From Petaurus breviceps papuanus (lineage: Eukaryota; Chordata; Mammalia; Diprotodontia; Petauridae), in NCBI GenBank assembly GCA_028583685.1, contig JAMXIF010000065.1, positions 37,359,984-37,423,983 on the forward strand: 64,000 nt of DNA, in the 5' to 3' direction. Under the pieces are notes generated by a model. The model saw nothing but the letters and a program-made list of their open reading frames with translations. It was not told the origin of the DNA and made no database searches. Shown one piece after another: positions 27,001 through 47,897 of the stretch (positions within the stretch are counted from its first letter, which is position 1; every line of letters begins with the position of its first letter). Made by a program: the position numbers and the translations under genes.

Positions 27001-29574
27001 AGTTCTTCATACTGGATAGGCGGGGCTGCTCTGCCCCCAAGGTGGCATCGTGACTTTGGACCGAGCCTCCCACCCCCCAAACACAGGCAGACCTGGGAGA
27101 CACTGCGGGTTCGATTCCAGACCACCACAGTAAAGCCAGTGTGGCCACAAAGCAAGGCACATGGCCTTTTTTGTTTCCCAACGCACATAAAAGTTATGTT
27201 TAGGCTACACCGAAGTCTGTTAAGTATCTAAAGAAACAATGTACAGAATTTTAAAATACTTTCTTTCTAAAAACTGCGAGCTGTCATCTGAGCCTTCAGC
27301 GAGTAGGATGGCTTTGCTGGTGGAGGGTCTTGCCTCGATGCTGATGGCTGCTGCCGGCTCAGGGTGGAGGCTGCTGAAGGCCGGGGTGGCTGGTCTCTTC
27401 AAATAAGACAGCCATGAAGTTTGCCTCTTCCATTCCCAAAAGGTTTCTCTGTAGCGTGTGCTGCTGCTGGCATTTTACCCGCTGTGGAACCCTGCCACTG
27501 CTTTATCAGCTAAGTTCAGGTGTCTCAGGAAATAGGGAGGCCGAAGAGAGGGAGAGAGATGGGGGATGGCCAGTCAGAGCACACATGTGTGTCAATCAAG
27601 TTCACTGTCTTCTATGGGTCTGGTTTGTCACATTCCAAAAGAATTTCAGTAGTAACATCAAAGATCAGCTATCACAGGTCACATAAGGGATACAGTAATG
27701 ATGACAAAGTCTGAAATATTGGGAGAATTACCAAAGGGTGATGCAAGGACACGATGTGAGCGTGTGCTGCTGGAAAAATGGTGCCTAGAGACTTGTTGCC
27801 ATAACCTCCAGTTTGTAAAAATCACAATATCTGCACAGCACAATATAGCAAAGGGCTGCAAGACAAGGTTTGCCCACGTGATCCAGAAGCCAATGCCTGC
27901 TGCTTCCGAAGTGCAGGCCAAGTAGGTTTGGGAGCCCCGCTCGTTGGCCTCCAGGGGGCATGCAAGCCAGATGGGCACAGGAGGCATGGGCCTCACCCCA
28001 CCTCGCTTCAGCAACGCACCCGGAAGGCCGGCAGGGTGGATGGAGGCCACAGCTCTCCACACATGCTCACCAGGCCCTCTGAAATAGCAAAGCTTTTCTT
28101 CTGAGACTTACTGGTTGCTAGATGCAGATTCCCAACTGCAGCTCCCTATGCCCCCCATGACTAACTCCTCTTCCATCAGGATCACTAAGAATTCCTCCAG
28201 TGCCTGGAAGCCCCAACCAACCCCTCCTTTCCACTGATAGTGGCTCCAGAGCCCCTCCTCTGCCCACATGCCCTCAACATCCAAGGTGGGTGAGCACTAG
28301 CTCTGCCTGGCCTAGCCTGCCCTCCCAGCCAAGGACGCTCTGACCGCTCTTGCTAAGCTAATGTTTGGCCACCCTGATTTCCTGGAACAGAGCTGGATAA
28401 TTACTGATCTCTGGTGTGGACCTGGACCACATCCTGTGGCTCTCCTCCCTCTTCAGCTCAGCTGCAGCCCGAGGAGCTCCCCAAAGGCTTCTCTTCTCTT
28501 CGGAAATTGACCAGGAGGCACTGATGTGCCCACCATCCCAGAGCTAGCTAATGCCTCCTGGCCTTCTCATCCCTATGGGTGGTCCCTCTGGCCCTGCTTC
28601 CCATCCAGCCTCCAGCCCCACAGGATGTCACCGAGGGCAGGCCCAGGCCACAGCTGCCCAAATGTCCTTTCCTTGGTCTTCCCTCTGGGCCTTTACACAG
28701 TTCAGATGGAGCCTGTAAGGGAAAGCCCCCACTGTGGCTCTAGCAGATTCACTCATTCTTCAGAGCTCCCCTGTATTCCAGGGGCCATAAGTCAGAGGCC
28801 TGCCTCCTTCCCCAGGTCCCGAGGACTGCCCATTATTACTGGAGAACCTCTTCTTCCCAGGTTAGGGAGACAAAACTAAGGCATCACCCCTCTCAGGAGC
28901 CCACCCGGTGCCCCTGGATCCTGATGTGATTGCTGCACCTGGGCAAGGCTCTCCACAACCTACCCCGACCCTGTAGTGAGATCTCCAGGCATAACTGCTC
29001 GTCCTGAGCAGCCCCCAGGCCTGCCCCCCGCAAGCTTTGGGGGCCTCTCGCTCTTAGCATCCCTCCTCACTGCTGTCTTCTAGGGGCTCTGCCCGACAAA
29101 GGGGACCTGATGCACGACCCAGCCATGGATGAGGAGCTGGAGAGACTGTAAGTGTCAATCCTGGGGGGAGGGGTTTCTTGGTCACTCTCCTTATCGTAGC
29201 AGCCTATGCACCCCTCCCTCACCTCGGTGGCAGTGGGCAGTCATCAAGGCCTCCTGGGGACACCAGGCCCAGGGACCATCCCTTCGGGCCCTCCTGGGGC
29301 GATGGGGCCCAGGACCATCCCTTCGGGCCCTCCTGGGGAGGGGACAAAAAGTGTCGGCTCCAGGCCCTTTCCTTTGCTGCCCTTAGGCCTTCTTCCCTCC
29401 TCCAGGATGGCCCAGGTACCAGGGCTCCTCACCACTCCCACCTCTGGCACAGAGAGTGGCTGTCCACGGACCTCTCCCCGTTTGGGGTCCCCCTGGAGAC
29501 CCCTCCACCATCCCCGAAAAGTGGATGCAGAGAGTGACGGCTCCACCGAAGAGACAGAGGAGTCCGAGACCTGA
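12806..29574 (+). CDS. CSTPP1: CSTPP1 (C11orf49), last six coding exons
   Basis: Coding exons: 12806-12890, 23578-23663, 25249-25444, 26307-26416, 29084-29147 and 29406-29574 (stop TGA 29572-29574). All join in frame with AG/GT borders. They encode about 236 C-terminal residues, starting inside an Asp codon and running LLTMKEYHCLLQLLCPDF ... VLMDDAMDCLMSFSDFLF ... EFLESVAAIYQDLLTGK ... ALPDKGDLMHDPAMDEELE and ending in the acidic tail STEETEESET. This is nearly identical to the human protein (331 aa), so roughly the first 95 residues and their exons lie upstream of the window. CSTPP1 is a centriolar-satellite protein that stabilises and localises the tubulin polyglutamylase complex and so affects microtubule polyglutamylation. 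No enzyme motif is visible, as expected for a scaffold. The last two exons are 258 nt apart. The gene converges on ARFGAP2. Confidence 0.95.
16890..17720 (-). mobile_element. L2 LINE 3' region, antisense, with internal tandem duplication
   Basis: 'ttttatgtgccaagtaaaca' and 'ccctgcccccaaggaactta' are the reverse complement of the L2 3' UTR. The later blocks, 'ggttttcatttgatcccagg' and the sequence after it, follow the reversed L2 coding end. A 123-bp piece is present twice in tandem (16974-17096 and 17097-17216). Confidence 0.5.
16974..17216. repeat. Tandem duplication, 123-bp period, two copies
   Basis: Copy 1 starts 'ccctgcccccaaggaactta' at 16974 and copy 2 'ccctgcccccacagaactta' at 17097. 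Both continue through 'gacctctgtaggtatataca' and end near 'gaggaaacatcaggggg' or its counterpart. I count about six differences in 120 aligned bases. Confidence 0.9.
19160..19450 (-). repeat. Two adjacent MIR-like SINE fragments, antisense
   Basis: The first, about 19185-19315, has 'ttatttcatttgatccatac' and 'cccattatacaggcgaggtt'. The second, about 19340-19445, has 'gcagatgaggaaagccaggc' and 'gttaagtgcccaaggtcacc'. Both are old. Confidence 0.55.
20260..20430. repeat. MIR-like repeat fragment
   Basis: 'gccctcattttgtagaagag', followed by an 'agtgatttgcccagcataat' block, belongs to the same ancient MIR-like family seen at 26 kb and 49.6 kb. Confidence 0.45.
21190..21560 (-). mobile_element. 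L3/CR1-clade LINE fragment, antisense
   Basis: 'cagtttacctctctgtagct', then 'cccccatgtcccccctaaat', then 'ctcttccccaagtctgtgtt' are in the order of the reversed L3/CR1 C-terminal coding region. It is very decayed, with no frame. Confidence 0.45.
22390..23215 (+). mobile_element. L3/CR1-clade LINE, reverse transcriptase C-terminal part
   Basis: Near 22460 the frame reads TDDTELG, matching the [FA]-D-D catalytic region with the first residue changed, then DLDRLQGWVK. Further on come 'atgtttagcctggaaaaggg', 'gggagctgtcttcaggtaat' and 'ccacttgtcagataggttgt', the tail blocks of mammalian L3. Several frames are needed to follow it, so it is dead. Confidence 0.55.
24029..24086 (+). repeat. (CA)n microsatellite ending in a 10-N gap
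   Basis: Pure CA from 24029 to 24076 is followed by 10 N (24077-24086). SINE sequence starts right after the gap. Confidence 0.95.
24087..24200 (+). mobile_element. WSINE1-like tRNA-derived SINE, 3' part
   Basis: 'ggcctcagatacttaacact', then 'gtgaccttaggtaagtcact', 'taaccccaactgccctgcct' and an A-rich tail (about 24173-24200). The 5' half with the A/B boxes is missing or hidden by the adjacent gap and CA repeat. Confidence 0.65.
24298..25010 (-). mobile_element. L2 LINE, antisense, 3' UTR and reverse transcriptase end
   Basis: It starts with the reversed L2 end 'agcatttattgcactcttac', runs through 'gctgacacttgagggaagca' and 'gggctgacatggccggcctg', and reaches 'gtgaggggctaagggcctgc', which is the reverse complement of the L2 'LVQALITSRLDY' region. 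It ends 240 nt before the exon at 25249. No open frame is kept. Confidence 0.6.
25765..25845 (+). repeat. Imperfect (GT)n microsatellite
   Basis: An alternating GT/GC/AT tract, 'gtgtgtgtgcgtgtgtgtat' and similar, in the CSTPP1 intron. It can adopt Z-DNA in principle. Confidence 0.85.
26012..26150 (+). repeat. MIR-like SINE fragment
   Basis: 'cctcattttacagatgagag', 'agctgaggcacagggaggct' and 'gtcgcacagctaggaataga' are diagnostic blocks. It ends 157 nt upstream of a CSTPP1 exon. Confidence 0.6.
26417..29083 (+). other. CSTPP1: CSTPP1 intron with Tigger-like insertion
   Basis: It is bounded by the donor gtaagg at 26417 and the acceptor ttctag ending at 29083. The Tigger-like element (27084-27875) is the only clear repeat. 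A G run (about 26871-26882) lies upstream. Positions 27900-29080 contain no repeat or exon that I recognise. Confidence 0.75.
27084..27875. mobile_element. Tigger1-like (Tc1/mariner-pogo) DNA transposon, internally deleted
   Basis: The left end 'caggcagacctgggagacac' and the next blocks ('gggttcgattccagaccacc', 'cacataaaagttatgtttag', 'catctgagccttcagcgagt', 'ggagggtcttgcctcgatgc') follow the mammalian Tigger1 terminal sequence in order. At about 27520 it jumps from 'ctttatcagctaagttcagg' to 'tgtctcaggaaatagggagg', which in Tigger1 lies far to the right, so nearly all of the transposase gene is absent. The right end, 'acaatatctgcacagcaca' to 'aggtttgccca', completes the inverted terminus. The flanking TA is not preserved. 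It is a non-autonomous, old insertion. Confidence 0.75.
29221..29345. repeat. Short tandem duplication (39-bp period) beside the last CSTPP1 exon
   Basis: 'accatcccttcgggccctcc' occurs at 29275 and again at 29314, with a weaker third 'ctcctggggacaccaggccc' just before. It lies within the 258-nt last intron of CSTPP1, 60 nt from the acceptor. Confidence 0.8.
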
Positions 29575-30145
29575 GCAGCCCTGGAGGGCCCAGCACCCCA
29601 TCCCACCTGGGGCAGCACCCCCTGCACAAACGTCCCCACATCCTCGCACTGCTAGAGGCCCTGGCTCCCTCCCTCCTCCCTTTCTCTCCAGATTCAGCAG
29701 CTGGGCACTTAGGGCAAGCCCTCCCCCCCACTCAACACCTGTCACATACCGCCCTCTGCTGGTGAGCATGGTGAAGGACAGCAGCGCACACCGCTGAGCC
29801 ACCTCCAGGCCCCGGCTTGGCAGCAGATGGCCCTGAACCTGTGCCCTGGGCCCCCCTCACTCCCTGAGCTCACAGCCGACCTTTTGGGGCCTATAGTGCC
29901 GGCATCCTCCTCCTGCCTGAGGGGCTGACCCCAGGGCCTGGAGGGGCTGGGCCAGAGTAGGCAATGAACACCAGGCGTCAGCCTGAGTAACATTTTCCAT
30001 TCCAGAAAAAAATGCCGGGTGGTGGGATAAGGGGCGGCAAAGAACTCAATTTCATTCTTTAAAAACTGTCTCAAGTCTTGCTATGTCTTAATATATGAAG
30101 TGAAATATGTGAAACACCAATAAAGTCCCTTGTGTCCAGTAGATG
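29575..30145 (+). other. CSTPP1: CSTPP1 3' UTR with poly(A) signal
   Basis: The sequence after the TGA at 29572-29574 is C-rich and then becomes A/T-rich. It ends at a canonical AATAAA at 30119-30124, followed by a short T/GT-rich stretch that would serve as the downstream element. Cleavage is inferred near 30140. No repeat is evident inside this 0.57 kb, which is typical of a real 3' UTR. Confidence 0.75.
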
Positions 30146-31359
30146 ACGAGTCTGAGGCCGTTGGGCTGGAGGGAGGGGAGGAGGGCTGGGAGAAGGCTTC
30201 CAGGAGCTGCCGGGAGGGTGGCAGACGGGGCCTGAAGAGCCCAGACCCGACACTGAAAGGCCAAGATGGGCTTTCAGTCCAATCATCTCCATGGGGTTTG
30301 GGGGGTGACCACAATAGCCCTCCTAGAAACTGAGACCCAGAAACATTGTGGCTTGTCTCGTGTCACACAGCTGTTTACAGCAGTCAACAAGTCCTGCCCA
30401 GGCCCTTGGGGCCACTCCTACAAGAGGTGGGAGACCTCAGAGAACTTCTCTTCCCTGCTGCTGCACAAAGTGAAGCACTTTGCCAGTCATAGAAATGACC
30501 TGGGAAGATCAGGCAGTGACCAATTTCCTTAAGTGGAACAGGGGATTTGGGGTGTGGAACAGAGCCCCCCCACCCCAGCAGCCTACGTGGCCTGAGGCCT
30601 GCCCACCGCGCTGGGCAATGGCAGCTGCTCCCAGCTTGCCTCCTGGAAGCTGGGGCGCACACCTCTCAGGGCACAGTTCCTTCTGCAAAACCAGGTTCAC
30701 AAGCCCCCAAGTGGCCAGATGCAGAGAACGGGCAACTTTACAGGCTGCCTTTTCACCCATATCTACCTTTGCCCCAACTCTTCTAGCTGTCTGCAAAGAC
30801 CTTATAGGCCTATAGATTTAGAAACACTTTTGGCCAAGCACTCTCCACTCCAGCAGCATTCATTCGTTCCTCCAAAATGTCTGCAAGGGAACACTGCTGA
30901 GACCGTGCACACATCATCAGCCAGCTCCATATGGCCCCTTACATCTCTCGTGAAAACTTCTGGCAATCTGTGGTTCTGGGCTATCTCTTACAGCATCCAG
31001 GAAACACGAGACCCTCCTCCCTCTCACCCATCCCGCCCCACATCCACATAACTCTGCTGAGACGTCTTAAAGTCAGCTAATGCCAGCTCTTTCCTCTACA
31101 TGCAACAGGGTGGTGAGGTCGAGGCTGCACAGAACCTCCCAGAAGCACAGGTCCCACCAGGCAGTGGCTTTCGGCTTCCGGAGGAGCGACAAGCTGGAGG
31201 CCCTGGAGAGTCTGCCCTCCGCTTCCACACAGATGCCCTACTCATGTCGGTGGGAGTCCAGAGAGTGAGGCACTGGTGGCATCCCGGGGTGGGAAGTGGG
31301 AAGGAAAGGGAAGCAAGGACTCAGCAACACTGTTTCAGCTCAGACCAAAGAGGGGTCCT
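30146..31359. other. Convergent intergenic spacer CSTPP1/ARFGAP2
   Basis: About 1.2 kb lies between two converging 3' ends. A MIR-like piece ('gaaactgagacccagaaaca', about 30328-30400) is the only repeat seen. No gene is recognised. Confidence 0.6.
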
Positions 31360-32597
31360 GGGCCCAGCTTGGGCTTTATTGACACCACTTTTTTCCAAAT
31401 AATACAAACAGTCCATAAAGCAAGTCATGTCCCTTTGGGGGAAGGTGAGAAGGAAAAAGGAGAGTGTCCCATGGTGCCGAGCAGCTCCATGGCCCTCTGT
31501 GGCCAGTCGCAGTGATCACAGAGCAGTGGCAGAGTCCATACCGTTAAGTGCCAGCGGGGCAAAGAACCGCAGCCCCCCAGGCCACTAGGGAAGAGCAGAG
31601 CTCGCTGAAGGGCCCGCTCCCCTTCCCCAACTCTCTCACTGCTCCCAGCAGCATCTAGGCAGTGGGGGGAGGGCTCAGGGGACCCAGGCTGCACCTGTGC
31701 CAGATTCTGGGACCACAGCTCAGACCCATCAAAAGGAACATGCGGTCCAAAGCCCTGAGGTGAACGCACCCCAGTCAAGGAGAGGACAGGAAGGGACATG
31801 GCCTCCTTCCACTGTGAAGGCAGAAGTGATTAGTGCAAATAGGGGTGGGGGTGCAGAAGAGAAATCACGAGGGCTTCCATTCTGGCTCCAAACTGAGGGA
31901 CCCAGTGTCTAGCCCTTGTAGCTCAAAGCAAGGTCTCTCCCCTCCCAGCGCCCCAGGTGCAGCCCATCTTCTAGAGGCCGGCGCTAGCCTGGGTCTGTCC
32001 AAGCCAGCCTCCCTTCCTCACTTATGGAGCCCAGAATGAAAAGGGATCCGGCTGAATATTCCCTCTGGTCTCAAGGACAGCAAGTCCAAGTAAAGGGACA
32101 CATCCCAGTCTTACTAAAAAGGCCTCGAGAGCCTCGGACCTTCTCTTTCTTAGGATGGGGGAGGCAGGGAGGAGAATGGAGATCAGCCTGGCTCTGAGAG
32201 ACACTAAGAGAATTCTCTCCCTCTCCAACACAGCAAGTCATAGGGGAGCAGCAGCTGTGATGAAGAGAGGGAGGGCAGGAAGGAAGGGGACACTGACCTA
32301 GCACCCAGGAGGTGAGGGTTTGAAAGGAAAGGGCTAGGGGGTGAGGGGGCAGGAAGAGAGAAGGGGGCTGGTGTTTGACCATTCCCTTCACCCAGCATTC
32401 CCAAGGCCACCCCACTGGCGCTGGCGTGCACACATGAACACGCACGCGCACCTGCCCCCACACCCATACACATACACACACACTCACACACACATCCCCT
32501 ACAACTACCATGGGGCTAGCATCCCTGCCCAAGGGAACACAGGTTTCTCTTGCTGCTGCCGCTGCCGCCGCCACCATGAGCCGCCAGGGGCCCTGGG
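31360..32597 (-). other. ARFGAP2: ARFGAP2 3' UTR with poly(A) signal
   Basis: Downstream of the stop (TGA read from 32600-32598) lies about 1.2 kb with no further coding match. It ends at TTTATT on the plus strand, 31375-31380, which is AATAAA in the gene. Just after the stop the mRNA carries a GGC/GCA-rich run (32551-32578). At about 32440-32492 it carries an imperfect (GU)n tract. The end lies about 1.2 kb from the CSTPP1 end, so the two genes converge without visible overlap. Confidence 0.75.
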
Positions 32598-39425
<6,828 letters not shown>

Positions 39426-40180
39426 GGCGTGGGGGTGGGGAGGGAGTAACGGGTCCTGGTTGGTCCCAAAACGCGACCGCGGAGAGAAGCGGATGTAAGA
39501 AGGGAAGCCCAAGGGCACTCCCTGGAGGCGGGAGCTCTGGGGCTAGTGGGCGGAGCCATGCAGGTTGTCAGAGATGATCAACAATGCGTCCCACGCGCGG
39601 GGGGCCGCCGGAGCTGGGGACTGAACCCCTGGAGCCGGGAGGGCACGCCCGTCCCCCGGCTCATCTGGAATCCCAGACGCGGGGACCGGAAGGAACCTCG
39701 GAGCTGTTTCCTGACTCGGGCGGGGGGCGGATTGATGCACCGCACGCTCTCAGGCTTCATCTGCTTTATCGGAGTTTTCTCCGAGGTCCGGGTGATCGGT
39801 GGCGTCCGCCCGTTTCCAGGCGGTTCCAGCCTGCCAGTGCATCACACCCAGCCCCGCACCTGGGCAGCGCCTCTCGGCACGGCTTCAGTCCGCCTTTGCC
39901 CCCTTTGCTCCCCTTGGGATGAGCGCGTGCACTGGGCGCTTCGTGAATGCTCATTCCCTTCCCCCCCACCCCCCCCCAGGGCCGAGAAGAGCAAGGCCAG
40001 ACCCTTCCCGTCCGCGATCCTGTGCACCTCCAGTGGGACCTCCCAGCCCGGGGCTGCCATTGGCCTCTCCCCCCCTTAACCCCTTACTGCTCCCTCCACA
40101 GCCCCCGGGGTCTCTGGGCTGTCTGTGACCCTGGCGATCACGCTCTTCCTCTTCTTGGCTCTGTCTCTCTGTCTCGGTTT
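39426..40180. other. GC-rich flank of the ARFGAP2 CpG island
   Basis: The CpG-rich zone extends upstream of ARFGAP2 to about 39930, then becomes C/T-rich with long C runs (39961-39978). A 177-codon plus-strand frame is open, but it has no recognised homology and is explained by base composition. Confidence 0.5.
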
Positions 40181-41300
40181 TCCTCCTTCGTATCTCATGG
40201 ACCTTCTCTTGTCTCCTTTGCTGGAGCCTCTAAACCCAGGGGGTCCCTCAGGTCCTTCTCTATACTGCTTCTCTTGGTGATGTCATCACCTCCCAACGAT
40301 TCAATTACTAAATCCCCCTTTCTTGCCCCAGCCTCTCCGCTGATTTCCCATCTTGCATCTCCAACTACCTTTCAGACATTTCAAACTGGACATACAGTTT
40401 GAGTCATCCAGCTTAAAGTCAATGTGTCCCAAACAGAACTTGTTATCTTTCCCCTAAATCTCCTTCCCACCCCCAGCTTCCTACCTTCCCTATTACTGTA
40501 GAGGGCAATACCATTCTCCCAGTCCCCCAGACTCAAAAACTAGGAACCATCCTGGTGGTCTCATCCATCCCCCCCCCCCCATCCAATCTGTTTCCAAGGC
40601 CTGCCAACATCACCTTTGTATCATTTCTCAAAGGAGCCCCCTTCTCTCCTCAGACCCTGCCCCCACCCTGATTTGGGCCCTCATCCCCTCACACCAGGGC
40701 TATTGTAGGTGGCCACTGGCAGGGGGGATGCCTACCTCAGGTCTCTTCCCCTCCCCAGTCCATACTGTCAAAGTGATTTTCCTAAAGCACATGTCTGATC
40801 ATGTCACCCCCTACTCAATAAACTCCAATGTCTCCCTGTCACTTTGAGGACCAAATACAAAATGCTCCGTTGGACATTCACAGTCCTTCATCACCAGGCC
40901 CCCTCCAACCTTTCTAGGGTCATACTTTATTCCCCAACATATATTCTATGAGCCGGTGACCCTGGCTGCCTGGCTGTTCTTCACATATATATCTTGGCTC
41001 TGGGCATTCTCTCTGGCTGTCCCCATGCTTGGAATACTCTCTCTCACCCATTGTGCCTGCTAACCTCCCTGGCACCCTTTAAAATCCCAACAAAATTCCT
41101 GTCTTCTGCAGGAAGCTTCCCCAACCCCACTCAAGTATAGTGTGGCCCCTTTGTTAATTATTTCCTATTCATCCTGTATATAACTTGTTTGTATGTGAGC
41201 TCCTTGCAGGCAAGGACTGTCTTTTCCTCCTTCTGTATCTCCAGTGACAGTGTGGGAACACAGCAGGCATTTAACAGATGTCTATGGGTTGACTGAAAGA
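40180..41300 (+). mobile_element. L2-clade LINE, 3' 1.1 kb
   Basis: It follows the L2 reverse transcriptase C-terminal order: 'ccaactacctttcagacatt', 'aggccctgccaacatc'-like blocks, 'ccctcatcccctcacaccag', 'aaagtgattttcctaaagca', 'tgatcatgtcaccccctact', 'caataaactccaatgtctcc', then the L2 3' UTR 'tgtgagctccttgcaggcaa' and a terminal 'aacagatgtctatgggttga'. The YADD segment appears lost near 40310. No continuous frame is kept. It fills much of the ARFGAP2-PACSIN3 spacer. Confidence 0.75.
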
Positions 41301-41379
41301 TAAGGACACTGAGACCTGAAGAGCTTGCCCAGCTACATAAAGCTACTTTTTGAGCCCAGGTCATCAGACTCCAAATCCA

Positions 41380-41640
41380 CGGTCTCTTTACGTAGCAGCC
41401 TTCATATACTTGAGGCCAGAATTTGATTCCCCTCTACATCTTCCAGGCTGAGCATTCCCACTTTCTCCAGGTGGTCCTCCAGTCTACACAAGAGTGGTGG
41501 CTCTCTTGGGACATAATGAGGTCAGAAAAGAAACCATAGGGTCCATTTCCCCTAGGACTTAGCTGGGGCCTGCCTGCTTCCTCTAATTAGGTCACTCACT
41601 CCTCAGGGGCTGACAGATTCCCCCAGAGCCTCAAGGATTC
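41380..41640 (-). repeat. L3/CR1-like remnant, antisense
   Basis: 'ttcatatacttgaggccaga', 'cccctctacatcttccaggc' and 'tgagcattcccactttctcc' match the reversed L3 block order. It is weak and old. Confidence 0.4.
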
Positions 41641-41814
41641 CCAGAGAAAGGTACTAGGACTGTGGTCCTATTTTCTCCAGGCTTCAGTAGAGCCAGCGTC
41701 TTCATGATGGGAGATTTCCATCCTCAGCTCTGGCCCCAAGCCTAGAAGTCTCACATTTTAGAACCTGAAGAGACTTCATCATCCAAGTCCCTAATTTTGG
41801 GAGAAAAGACAGCT

Positions 41815-42480
41815 TTTGTGCAGTGGAGAAAGCCCCAGATTTGGAGTCAAAGAATGCTGGGCAAACCACTCCATCGTTCTTGGCCTCTTCTCATCTGTGA
41901 AATGGGGGGATCTGACGATCCGCTCTCTGGGGCCCAGTCCAAATGAATCTGAGAGCCCGAAGAGCCGGGCTCACTGCGAGCCTGGTCTGGAGGCAGTGAC
42001 AGATTTCAGGAATGCTGTTTTCTTGTCCCAGACCTTCCACAAATTGGCTGGCTAACTTGGGGCAGATTCCCACGAGAGGGACCACAGCACCAAAGCATTC
42101 AGGCCAGAAGGAAGTCCAGAGGCCTCCCGTCCAAACCCATCGTTTCACAGGTGGGAAGTGGCCCCTGAAGAAGTGGGGCTCCTCCAAGTTCCCCCCGGGA
42201 ATTCAGGATCTGAACCCAGGTCATCTGGCTCCATCTAGGCTTTCTGAAATCAAGCCTCTGTGTCATCTCCTCATCGCTGAGATGAGGGAGTTAGATTAGA
42301 TGATATCCAAGGGGATATCTGTGGGCAAGTGGGAAGAACTCTGGATTGACAGAGAGCCTGGTTTCGAATCCTGACTCTTGCAGTTCCTGCACCTTGTGTG
42401 ATCTGAGTTCGATTCCTGACTCTTCCAGTTCTTGTACCCTATATGATCTGGGCTGGCCTAGAAGGCCTAGATCAGAGAGT
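41815..42480 (+). repeat. Cluster of MIR-like fragments
   Basis: Three pieces: about 41818-41915 ('tcatctgtgaaatgggggga'), about 42090-42245 ('caggatctgaacccaggtca') and about 42335-42480 ('gcctggtttcgaatcctgac'). The third carries a 45-bp internal tandem duplication (42363-42407 and 42408-42452). Confidence 0.5.
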
Positions 42481-42989
42481 AACAGTGTTAGAGCTGTCAG
42501 AGACCTGAGGGCTCATCTGTACAATGCAGGGTTTGGGCCGCTGTTTGGGAGGCAGTGTGGGACAAGAACTGAGGCCTGCCTCCTGGCTCTGCTTCTTAGA
42601 TGCCAGGGGGAGCTGGGACATATATAGTGGGGGTACATTAGAGCCGTCAGGCCAGACTCAATACGAAAGAGATCCCTGCAGCTGCAGACTGGCGTAGAAA
42701 GCCCTATGCTGACATTCTCTGGTTGTGCTGTTCTCCCTTCACTGCTTTTGTTCAGCATTTCCACTGACATCTTTGTGTTTCAACAGGCACAGCCCTGCTG
42801 CCCTGGGTGTGCCACATCAGAAGGCCCTTCCCTCGATCCTCAGGAAGGCCAGCCCAGACCTCCCGCCTTCCCATTCCCTCCTGCTCAGCCTGGGTGCCAT
42901 CCCAGCCCTCGGGGGCAGTCCAGGAATGCTCGGGTCCCACAGGGCCTAGGACCGGGCAGAAGAAAGCCAGGCAACAACTCTAACATTGT
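42481..42989. other. Spacer just beyond the PACSIN3 3' end
   Basis: About 0.5 kb downstream of PACSIN3 holds no repeat or gene that I recognise. The last 30 bases supply the inferred downstream element of the PACSIN3 poly(A) site. Confidence 0.45.
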
Positions 42990-43289
42990 TGTTTGTTGTT
43001 TCTCAGGTTTAATGCACATTAGGAACAAACCATAGTTAAAGGAGAGGAAGGTGTCTGGACCAGAACCACGCCACCCCCTTGGTACAGGGGCATCTCGGGG
43101 GGGGGGAGGGCCAGAACCTCTCCCTCAACCCTGCAGCTTCCTGCCCAAGGCTGGAACCCTACCCTTCCCAGGCCATTTCCCCACCCCCAGTCCCAAGAAC
43201 TCCCTCCCTCCCCACCAGGGCTCACTGATGTAGGAGAAAGGTGACGGGCAGGGGGTGGCTGAGCTCTGACCCGGGCCGCCAGAGGGCCA
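42990..43289 (-). other. PACSIN3: PACSIN3 3' UTR with ATTAAA signal
   Basis: About 0.3 kb follows the stop codon. It ends at TTTAAT on the plus strand, 43008-43013, which reads ATTAAA in the gene, the common variant poly(A) signal. A GU-rich stretch follows in the gene direction around 42975-42990, fitting the downstream element. No canonical AATAAA was seen in this interval. Confidence 0.65.
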
Positions 43290-47546
<4,257 letters not shown>

Positions 47547-47584
47547 GTCACCACAGCACCGAATGGTGGCGGCTTCCCAGACAG
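47547..47584 (-). other. PACSIN3: PACSIN3 5' UTR part of the first coding exon
   Basis: A strong acceptor (CCCCCTGCAG in the gene direction) ends at 47585, so the first coding exon carries 38 nt of leader before the ATG. The leader contains GCCGCCACC followed by ATT rather than ATG, in frame with the true start. Confidence 0.6.
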
Positions 47585-47897
47585 CTGCAGGGGGAGGCAC
47601 AGTCAGTGGAAGGGCCTGTGTCCTGCCCTGCCCAAGGGAGGGGCAAATTTGGCCACAGACACACATTCTAAGATATAAAAAGCCCCCAGCCCTCGCCCAG
47701 CCCCAGAGCTGGAGGAGCTGGGAGTGACCAGAATGGCCCAGCAGAGGGAGAGGCAGGTGGAAGGGCTTTTCTTCACCCAGAAGCTCCCCATTCTCCCTGT
47801 TCCAAATCAGGCTCATTCCACATACCACTCCCAGACCCTGCTTCCCCCCAGCTTCTTCCCCATTCTCCATCCTGCTCCCAATCACCACACAGCCTAC

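Noticed and set aside
39546-40128. Plus-strand 177-codon frame divergent from ARFGAP2
   Set aside because: Base composition explains the open frame. No homology, no evident splice or poly(A) signals. A divergent noncoding transcript remains possible but is unsupported.
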